In this document: piece by piece, positions 53,742-61,207 of the stretch
Layout of the letters: each line of letters starts with the position of its first letter
Numbering within the stretch: position 1 is the first letter of the stretch
Source: Bacteroidota bacterium
Lineage (GTDB): Bacteria > Bacteroidota > Bacteroidia > Chitinophagales > Saprospiraceae
Direction of reading: 5' to 3'
DNA: 64,000 nt
Assembly: GCA_018222965.1 (NCBI GenBank)
Contig: JAAEZH010000028.1
Coordinates: forward strand, 1 to 64,000
Notes under the pieces: model-generated
The model's database searches: none
The model's input: the letters and a program-made list of their open reading frames with translations, nothing else
Told to the model about the DNA's origin: nothing
Made by a program: the position numbers and the translations under genes

Positions 53742-56700
53742 ATGAAGTGGACAATTACCCCGATATTATTTTTCTTTCTGGCAGTAGCCGGACTCAACGC
53801 ACAGTCCTATCCAATGGATGGCAGTCCGATCAATGACTGCTCCGGCTTCTTCACCGATAGCGGTGGAGCTGACTCGCCCTATGGACCAAACGAAAGTTTT
53901 GTTACGACCATTTGCTCTGATATGACAACTGGTACGCACGTGCAACTCAACTTTTCAGGTGTCGATATTGGCCCCGGAGACCAACTGTGCTTTTACGATG
54001 GAACAACAACAGGTGATCCTTTGCTCTCCTGCCACGATGATTTCCTGCCCGGAGCCCCGTTTATCATACAGGCAACAGCTGTAAATGCGACCGGGTGTTT
54101 GACCATTGAATTCATCTCTGATGGTACCGGCCAGGGAGATGGCTGGAGTGCTGCCATGGAGTGCATCCCTGCCTGCCAGCTTATCACTGCTGTACTGGAA
54201 TCTTCTACGCCGGCTGTTGAGCCGGTTGATACTGGATACATCGACATCTGCCCCGGAGACATTGTCTTTTTCTCCGGTATTGGCGAATATCCACAGGATG
54301 GTGCTGTTTACAACCACTCCGATCTGACTTCTTCCTTCCAGTGGGATTTTGGCGATGGTACATTTGGCATCGGGCCCAATGCTTCGCATGTGTATGACGA
54401 GCCGGGTGGATATACCGTTCAACTGACCATAACCGACCAATTTGGTTGTTACAATACAAACTTTATCAGCCAGCGGGTGCGGGTAGCTCCAAGACCTTCC
54501 TTCGCTTATGGAGGAGAAGTACCGGATCCGCTTTGTGCCGGAGATACGCTTAACTTAAATGCTGTCACCTACGGATTAGATACGACAGTTAACCTGTCCA
54601 TAAATCCAAATCCGGGATCCTTTGAGGTAGAAGGCGCGCGCTCTGACTCCCTTCCCTTACCGGATGGTACAGGGGTGGCTTACCAAACAGGCATCAGCTT
54701 TACCGAGTTCTCCCCCGGTCAGGTACTGACAAATATCAATGACCTGGAGAGCATCTGTGTAAACATCGAACACTCCTGGATGCGGGATCTGGAGATTTCC
54801 ATCGAATGTCCGAACGGAACCACTGTAATTCTGCACGATCACCCGGGCCCTATTGGGGGCGAAGTCTTCCTTGGTGTGCCTAATGAAGCAGACGAAGGAT
54901 TAGATCCGCCAATTCCTGGCATAGGTTATGACTATTGCTGGACACCCGATGCAACGGCCGGCACCTGGATTGAATATGCCAACGCCAACTTCCCGGCTAC
55001 ACTTCCGGAAGGCGATTACAATTCTTTTGAACCTATGACCGATTTACTCGGTTGTCCGCTCAATGGCGAATGGTCTATCAGTGTGGAGGACCTTTGGGGA
55101 ATTGATAATGGGTTTATTTTCTCCTGGAGCATCAACTTCAATCCAAACCTGTATCCGGATGTAGAGACCTTTACTGCAGAGCTTGTAGACTTCGGATGGA
55201 TTGATAATCCTACCATTTTTGACTACACCCAGGATTCAATCGGAGCTTCTCCTGTAAATGCAGGTACTGCCAGTTACGCCTACTACGTGGAGGATGAATT
55301 TGGCTGTTTGTGGGATACTTCCCTAAACATCAACGTTCTCCCTTATACGCATCCCGATTGTTACAATTGCACCGACATTCTTCAGCCGGAGCAGGATACT
55401 GCTGTTTGTGAAAATGAAATGGTACAACTCGATGTGGGAATAGATCTTACCGAAGAAATCCCGGTAACCTTTGAAGCCTTTCCATTCTATGAGTTTGGCT
55501 TTGGCAATCACCCACCGGGTGCCCCGTATAACTCCGTAATCAACGTAAACAGTATTTATCCGCTAACGGTGACCAATCCGCTGGTAGATATCCAATCCGT
55601 TTGCATAGATATTGAAACAGATTTCCTGTCGGATGTCAATGTATTCCTCGAGGCTCCCAACGGAAACATGCTCGAATTGACCACCAATAACGGAGGTGGC
55701 AGCGATTTCTATACCCAAACCTGCTTTACGCCTACTGCAGTAACTCCAATTACCGCAGGAGCGTCGCCTTATACCGGGGATTTCCTTCCGGAAGGCAATT
55801 TCAATTCCTTAAGCGGCACCAACATCAACGGCGATTGGACCTTACTCGTCTCAGACGGTTTCGGACCAACAGCATTTGGGACACTGAATTCCTGGTCGAT
55901 TACTTTCCGCTCAGTCAATGATGTTATCTATACCTGGTCTCCGGGTACGGATCTCGATTGTGTGATCTGTCCGGATCCGCTTGCATCTCCTTCTGCGGGA
56001 AGTTACACCTATACCGTAAGCGCGCAAGATATCCACGATTGTGTCCAGATGGATACCGTAGAGATAGAGGTGTTAAGTGCCTTTGAAGCTCCAGTGATCA
56101 CTTGTGATCAAAATAACAATGGCGAATTGACCTTTAGCTGGCCTGCGGTTGGAGGAATCATGGATTACCTGGTGAATGTCGACGGAATGGGCTGGGAGCC
56201 TGCAAATGGAGTCTTATCCCATACAATTACCGGTTTATCCAATGGCGACATGGTGAGCATCGAGGTTCAGGTGGATGTTCCGAATTCGCTTTGCCCGATA
56301 GAGATCGGACAAACGAGTTGCACCTATAATTTCTGTGGCATTATCTCAAACATCATTGATCAGGCAGATCCAAATTGCGCCGGTGAATGTACCGGATCGA
56401 TCAACATTGGCGCCGTTGGAGGTAATGGCGCCATAACTTACAACATCATGCATCTTGATGGTTTGTATGATTATGACCAGGCCGACGGTCAATTTGAAGA
56501 CCTTTGTGCCGGTGACCACATGGTTGTTATGGGGGACCCCACCGGTTGTTTGGATACCATTACATTCAGTCTGGTGGAACCCACACCAATAGGGACAAAT
56601 ATTTTTGTATCTCAACCTATTAGTTGTAATGGAGAGGACGACGGTCAGGTTACGGTAGAAGCTTCTGGTGGTTCAGGCAACTATTCTTACCTCTGGGATG

Positions 56701-58763
56701 ATCCCCTAATGCAAATTTTGCCGACTGCTTCTTTCCTCGAATCAGGTCCCATCAATGTTATTGTCACAGATGATAACGGATGTACCTCAACTGCCGGTCT
56801 CACCCTCTCCGAACCCGATCTACTTTTACTAAGTGAAGCGGTTACAGATATCAACTGCTTTGGAGAAACAACCGGCGAAGTTTCTGTCATCGTAAGTGGA
56901 GGCACCTACCCATACAGTTATGCCTGGAACGATCCCGGCATGAGTATGGATTCAGTGGTAACCGGTGTTTCAGCCAGCAATTATCAGGTAGTGGTAACCG
57001 ATATAAACGGATGTACAGAGACCCTCGACATGACTGTTACGGAACCGGCAACAGCCGTTTCTGCTTCAGCTGTACAAACAGATACAAGCTGCTTTAACGA
57101 AAACACCTCTACCGCTTTGGCTACCGGAATGGGAGGCACCGGTGGCTATGAATACAGTTGGAGCAATACCCAGCAAACACAAACGGCCTCTAATTTGCCT
57201 CCGGGCAATTATACCGTTACTATCACCGACGACAACGACTGCGAGTCTACTGCTACCGTAAATGTGATTCAGTATGACTCTATGGAAGTTTTGGTGATTT
57301 TTGATCCGCCTAGCTGTAATGGTTTTGAAGATGGCTCCCTAGCCGTAACAGATGTAGACGGAGGTACCGATAGTGGCATACTGGATTATTTCTGGGATGC
57401 AGATCCCAATACAAACGCAAGTGTAATTGGCGGCCTTCCCGGCGGACAACAATACAGCGTTACCGTTACAGATGATGCCGGATGTTCTGCTTCCCAGTCC
57501 ATCTTTATGACTGAACCGGAAGCTATGATCGTTTCCTTATCCGGGGAGAATATCCTCTGTCACGGAGACACAAGTGGTATAGCTACCGTGGTCAATGTTC
57601 AGAACGAAAATGGAGATGTTGAGTACTTATGGAGTACGAATGCAGATTCACAAACAACCATGGTTGCGATTGATCTGGCAGCAGATACTTACACCGTTAC
57701 AGTTACCGATGAAAACGGCTGTATCGGAACCGCTTCCATCGACATTACCCAGCCCAGCCCAATGGTCAATACGTTCGAGGTTGTTGAAAACGATTGTTTT
57801 GGAGATGCCAATGGCGTAATATCTGTTACCTCCAGCGGAGGAGAACCAAACTATACCTACGAATGGTCGAATGGTGAAGAAGGCGCCATCCTGGATAGCC
57901 TGCCGGTCGGCTGGTATGTTGTTAGTATCAAAGATGCCAATGGCTGTGAACAGATCGACAGCATTGAAATGACATCCCCCTCTCCTATTCTCCCTGCTTA
58001 TGAAACCCAGGATGTAAGCTGCTTTGGATATGGAGACGGAATGATCGTTGTGGAACCCTCAGGAGGAGCGGCTCCCTTCCAATATAGCCTGGACGGCGAG
58101 TTCTTTTCGGGTTCCAGTACCATAGTTGGACTGGAAGCCGGGGTATACAATGTGTTTACCCTGGATGCCAACGGCTGTGAATGGCTTTCTGAAGTAGAGA
58201 TTTCAGAGCCCCCGGCTATTGAGCTGGTGATTGTACAAGCACCGGAAGTTACCATTGATCTGGGTGAGACCATTGATTTATTTGCTTACGCGAATAATGA
58301 AATTGGTCCGGCATCCTACTTCTGGAATGAACCTTATGCCGGTACACTTGATTGCAATACATGCTTCAACCCTACCGTAACCACCCAGAATACCATTACT
58401 TATGAGGTCAGTGTGGTTGACTCGCTGGGTTGCACCGACACTCAATTTATTACGGTACGGGTTCAGAAAGATCGCGTAGTGCTTGTCCCAACCGGTTTCT
58501 CTCCAAATAGTGACGGGGAGAACGACCTGCTTCATGTGCACGGTAAAGACGGCACACTCGTCAACCTCTTCCGGGTTTACGACCGTTGGGGAGAATTGCT
58601 TTACGAAAACTCCGACTTTTTTGTCAATGACTTGTCAATTGGCTGGGATGGCCAGTTTAGAAGCCAACCTATGGGAAGTGGTGTTTATATTTGGTACATG
58701 GAAGTAACCTATGAAGACGGTGTAACCGAATCTTTCAAAGGAAGTACGACCCTGATTCGATAA
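53742..58763 (+). CDS. Giant adhesin: CUB-like, PKD, two P-domains, eight SprB repeats, T9SS type-B domain
   Basis: 1673 residues from ATG 53742. An in-frame ATG at 53646 adds 32 residues before a normal signal peptide (MKWTITPILFFFLAVAGLNAQ), so the later start is chosen. Order: a CUB-like domain (INDCSGFFTDSGG ... CFYDGTTTGDPLL, about 25-145), a PKD domain (SFQWDFGDGTFG, about 190-240) and two P-domains (about 290-480 and 570-735, each with SVCI-x-IE or SICVNIEHSW). A fibronectin-like unit precedes eight SprB repeats (about 835-1450). An Ig-like spacer and type-B sorting domain (VPTGFSPNSDGENDLLHVHG ... YDRWGELLYE) follow. The C-terminal 250 residues match the 44896 adhesin closely. A PorP/SprF gene follows after 55 bases, with a hairpin between. 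Confidence 0.9.
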   Translation: MKWTITPILFFFLAVAGLNAQSYPMDGSPINDCSGFFTDSGGADSPYGPNESFVTTICSDMTTGTHVQLNFSGVDIGPGDQLCFYDGTTTGDPLLSCHDDFLPGAPFIIQATAVNATGCLTIEFISDGTGQGDGWSAAMECIPACQLITAVLESSTPAVEPVDTGYIDICPGDIVFFSGIGEYPQDGAVYNHSDLTSSFQWDFGDGTFGIGPNASHVYDEPGGYTVQLTITDQFGCYNTNFISQRVRVAPRPSFAYGGEVPDPLCAGDTLNLNAVTYGLDTTVNLSINPNPGSFEVEGARSDSLPLPDGTGVAYQTGISFTEFSPGQVLTNINDLESICVNIEHSWMRDLEISIECPNGTTVILHDHPGPIGGEVFLGVPNEADEGLDPPIPGIGYDYCWTPDATAGTWIEYANANFPATLPEGDYNSFEPMTDLLGCPLNGEWSISVEDLWGIDNGFIFSWSINFNPNLYPDVETFTAELVDFGWIDNPTIFDYTQDSIGASPVNAGTASYAYYVEDEFGCLWDTSLNINVLPYTHPDCYNCTDILQPEQDTAVCENEMVQLDVGIDLTEEIPVTFEAFPFYEFGFGNHPPGAPYNSVINVNSIYPLTVTNPLVDIQSVCIDIETDFLSDVNVFLEAPNGNMLELTTNNGGGSDFYTQTCFTPTAVTPITAGASPYTGDFLPEGNFNSLSGTNINGDWTLLVSDGFGPTAFGTLNSWSITFRSVNDVIYTWSPGTDLDCVICPDPLASPSAGSYTYTVSAQDIHDCVQMDTVEIEVLSAFEAPVITCDQNNNGELTFSWPAVGGIMDYLVNVDGMGWEPANGVLSHTITGLSNGDMVSIEVQVDVPNSLCPIEIGQTSCTYNFCGIISNIIDQADPNCAGECTGSINIGAVGGNGAITYNIMHLDGLYDYDQADGQFEDLCAGDHMVVMGDPTGCLDTITFSLVEPTPIGTNIFVSQPISCNGEDDGQVTVEASGGSGNYSYLWDDPLMQILPTASFLESGPINVIVTDDNGCTSTAGLTLSEPDLLLLSEAVTDINCFGETTGEVSVIVSGGTYPYSYAWNDPGMSMDSVVTGVSASNYQVVVTDINGCTETLDMTVTEPATAVSASAVQTDTSCFNENTSTALATGMGGTGGYEYSWSNTQQTQTASNLPPGNYTVTITDDNDCESTATVNVIQYDSMEVLVIFDPPSCNGFEDGSLAVTDVDGGTDSGILDYFWDADPNTNASVIGGLPGGQQYSVTVTDDAGCSASQSIFMTEPEAMIVSLSGENILCHGDTSGIATVVNVQNENGDVEYLWSTNADSQTTMVAIDLAADTYTVTVTDENGCIGTASIDITQPSPMVNTFEVVENDCFGDANGVISVTSSGGEPNYTYEWSNGEEGAILDSLPVGWYVVSIKDANGCEQIDSIEMTSPSPILPAYETQDVSCFGYGDGMIVVEPSGGAAPFQYSLDGEFFSGSSTIVGLEAGVYNVFTLDANGCEWLSEVEISEPPAIELVIVQAPEVTIDLGETIDLFAYANNEIGPASYFWNEPYAGTLDCNTCFNPTVTTQNTITYEVSVVDSLGCTDTQFITVRVQKDRVVLVPTGFSPNSDGENDLLHVHGKDGTLVNLFRVYDRWGELLYENSDFFVNDLSIGWDGQFRSQPMGSGVYIWYMEVTYEDGVTESFKGSTTLIR

Positions 58764-58775
58764 TTTTGAAATCAT

Positions 58776-58799
58776 GTCTCCCGGAGCAATCCGGGAGAC
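58776..58799 (+). other. Hairpin between adhesin and porP/sprF-like gene
   Basis: A perfect 9-bp stem GTCTCCCGG/CCGGGAGAC with a 6-base loop lies 12 bases after the adhesin stop and 19 before the next ATG. No T run follows, so it is more likely an mRNA processing or stability hairpin that sets the relative amount of the two proteins than a full terminator. Confidence 0.6.
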
Positions 58800-58818
58800 T
58801 ATACATAACTAAACTACT

Positions 58819-59862
58819 ATGCGTAGCATATTTACACTCATTGCTCTTTGTTTCTTTGGCTTTCTGGCAGAAGCTCAGGATCCACATTATGCCCAGTTTT
58901 ATGCAGCTCCCCTGCAGACCAATCCGGCTATGACCGGTGTACACAGCGGGCGTTTCCGGGTAGCCCTGAATTACCGGGATCAATGGTCCAGCGTACTCGA
59001 CAACAATCCATTCCGAACCGTTGGTGCCAGTTTTGATATTCGTCACCGGGTAGGACGCAGCGATTACATCGCTTATGGGTTTAATGCCCTCCGCGATGAA
59101 GCAGGTCCGGCAAATTACACCCGTACATCCGGGCATTTGAACCTTGCCTTCCTCAAACAACTCAACGGCAGCCGTTACCGGACTAATGATCAGTTTCTGG
59201 TAGCAGGTGCTCAGGTTGGTCTGGGACAACATGCGCTGGATTACAACAACCTCTGGTTTAGCAACCAATTTGATACCGGTACCTCTTCTGTGGATCAAAG
59301 TCTGGCCTCCGGAGAAAATTTTGACCAAACCAGTTCTGCATACCTCGACATCAATGCGGGTTTGCTCTACTATGCCTTATTTGGAGATAATGCCAGTCTT
59401 TACATCGGAGGTGCCCTGCACCACATCAACGGACCGAACCTTTCTTTCAGACCAGGCCCGTCAGAGCCGATCTACATGCGTTGGCTTACCCAAATTGGTG
59501 GAGAAATCCCTTTCAGCGATGAAATGAGCCTGCTGCCTGCTGTGATCGTTCAGAGCCAGGGCCCTTCCTTCACCACTATCTTTGGAGCAAACCTGCGGTT
59601 TACCAATCGAGACTGGAGAGAAGTTGCCATCCGAGCCGGGGTGTGGACACAGCTTTCCAATGAACTGGATTCAGGTTCTGCCGTGCCAACTTATATCGTT
59701 ACTTCGATCCTCGAGATGGGACGTCTAAATATCGGACTTAGTTATGACGTGAATGCCGGTACGCTTTCTCAGCCTACCAATTCAAGAGGTGCATTCGAGA
59801 TTTCCCTGATCTACGTACATCCGTCTGAACGACGCGAGCGGGTTAAATGTCCGAAGTTTTAA
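58819..59862 (+). CDS. PorP/SprF-family type IX secretion outer-membrane protein, copy 2
   Basis: 347 residues. Signal peptide to LAEAQ (residue 20), then the family opening DPHYAQFYAAPLQTNPAMTG (the Q-F/Y..P...NPA signature). A long beta-barrel part follows, ending VHPSERRERVKCPKF, the K/C-P-K/R-F end typical of PorP/SprF proteins. It is the second gene after the SprB-repeat adhesin. At 25249 the SprF-like gene comes before its adhesin; here it comes after. Copies 1 and 2 differ in length and in most of their sequence, so each probably serves its own substrate. Outer membrane. Confidence 0.92.
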   Translation: MRSIFTLIALCFFGFLAEAQDPHYAQFYAAPLQTNPAMTGVHSGRFRVALNYRDQWSSVLDNNPFRTVGASFDIRHRVGRSDYIAYGFNALRDEAGPANYTRTSGHLNLAFLKQLNGSRYRTNDQFLVAGAQVGLGQHALDYNNLWFSNQFDTGTSSVDQSLASGENFDQTSSAYLDINAGLLYYALFGDNASLYIGGALHHINGPNLSFRPGPSEPIYMRWLTQIGGEIPFSDEMSLLPAVIVQSQGPSFTTIFGANLRFTNRDWREVAIRAGVWTQLSNELDSGSAVPTYIVTSILEMGRLNIGLSYDVNAGTLSQPTNSRGAFEISLIYVHPSERRERVKCPKF

Positions 59863-59863
59863 G

Positions 59864-59952
59864 GTTGGTTAGTTGGTTGGTCGGTTTGTTTGTTAGTTGG
59901 TTCTAAACCATGAAACTAACCAACCAGCAAACCGACCAACCAACTAACTAAC
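59864..59952. terminator. Bidirectional terminator or large hairpin of GGTT/AGTT tetramers
   Basis: The left arm starts one base after the PorP/SprF stop codon and is a run of NGTT tetramers. The right arm is its inverted copy. TTAGTTGGTTGGTCGGTTTG (59869-59888) pairs perfectly with 59928-59947 over 20 bp, and with wobble the stem reaches about 25 bp (59864 to 59952). The loop is about 39 bases. The right arm overlaps the stop codon of rlmI (59944-59946) on the minus strand. It lies between two convergent genes. Confidence 0.75.
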
Positions 59953-61143
59953 ATACAACACCAAACCTTTCAGATAGCGGCTTTCGGGATGAAACAGTTG
60001 GACCGGATGATCCGAAGGCTGAGAAAGCGAACGCATTACTCTTACGGAGCGTCCCGCCTCGATGGCAGCTGCAACGATCGTATCGTAAAACAACTTCCTG
60101 TCTACCACCTGGCTACAGGAAAAGGTAAACAAGATTCCGCCCGGAGCAATTTTTTTCAGCGCCAGCGCATTTAACCTTTTATAAGCCTGTACCGCATTAT
60201 GCCGCTTCTTCAGGCTTTTCGCGAAAGCGGGTGGATCCACGACCATTACCTCATATTCTTCTTCTGTATCCCGCATAAATTCCATAACATCCAATACCAT
60301 ACTGCGATGCCGGCCGGCTGGCAGTTCATTGATATTTACATTGCGGTCTGTCCAGGCAATGGCTTTTTCGGAGATATCTACAGAATGGACCATGGCTGCT
60401 CCGGCGGCTAAGGCATAAACCGAAAACCCTCCGGAATAACAAAAGGCATTCAGCACTTTTTTATCCTTCACATACTGGCTCAGCATATGGCGATTGTCCC
60501 GCTGATCCAGAAAGAAACCCGTTTTCTGGCCGGCTACCCAATCCACCAGAAAATGATGGCCGTGTTCTTTCACAACAGCAGTGGATTCGCTGCCATGTAA
60601 GAAACCATTTTGCACCCCTCTTCCGAAGTTGGAAGGAAGGGTTTCAGAACTCTTATCGAAAATTGTCTTTAAGGATTCGCCATATATTCGCCGTAAGGCT
60701 GCAGCTATATCTTTCCGGTCCCGAAACATACCAATAGAATGACATTGTACCACAGCTGTCGAGCCGTAGATATCAATAATCAAACCGGGCAACCCGTCCC
60801 CCTCTGCATGAATCAGACGATAACAATTGGTGGAGGAATTAGACAGATATCCGGCTCTTTTCCGATAACTCCAGGCCGCTTCTATTTTACGAAACCAAAA
60901 GTCCGGATCAATAGCTTCAGCTTCAAAAGAGATGAGCCGAATAGCAATACTACTATCCTGGTAGTGACCACTCGCCAGAAATTGCTCCTTTGAATCGTAT
61001 AATTCGATCAACTCTCCATCGGCAGGTTTTTCGTCCCATCGAGCAATAGCTCCGGAGAAAACCCATGGATGAAATCGTTTTACCGGACGTTCTTTGCCCG
61101 GTTTAAGAAAGATCTTTTTAATCTGCTCTGAAGCCATATGCAT
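59944..61143 (-). CDS. rlmI: RlmI-like class I SAM-dependent 23S rRNA methyltransferase
   Basis: 399 residues. An N-terminal PUA domain (KIFLKPGKERPVKRFHPWVFSGAI ..., about 8-80) is followed by a linker with RLIHAEGDGLPGLIID. The methyltransferase domain has motif I LNAFCYSGGFSVYAL (about 231-245), motif IV VVDPPAFAKS (about 301-310) and motif VI SCSQVV with the catalytic Cys (about 341-346). Members make 5-methylcytosine in 23S rRNA (C1962 in E. coli). The target base here is inferred from family. Starts at ATG 61143 or 61137 are both plausible. It runs in the same direction as lon, with 64 bases between them. Confidence 0.9.
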   Translation of the reverse strand: MHMASEQIKKIFLKPGKERPVKRFHPWVFSGAIARWDEKPADGELIELYDSKEQFLASGHYQDSSIAIRLISFEAEAIDPDFWFRKIEAAWSYRKRAGYLSNSSTNCYRLIHAEGDGLPGLIIDIYGSTAVVQCHSIGMFRDRKDIAAALRRIYGESLKTIFDKSSETLPSNFGRGVQNGFLHGSESTAVVKEHGHHFLVDWVAGQKTGFFLDQRDNRHMLSQYVKDKKVLNAFCYSGGFSVYALAAGAAMVHSVDISEKAIAWTDRNVNINELPAGRHRSMVLDVMEFMRDTEEEYEVMVVDPPAFAKSLKKRHNAVQAYKRLNALALKKIAPGGILFTFSCSQVVDRKLFYDTIVAAAIEAGRSVRVMRSLSQPSDHPVQLFHPESRYLKGLVLYVS

Positions 61144-61207
61144 CTAATGAGCCACCAAAATGCCAATAATTCGCCTGATCTAATAGCAATTCAGCAATGA
61201 GCTCAAA

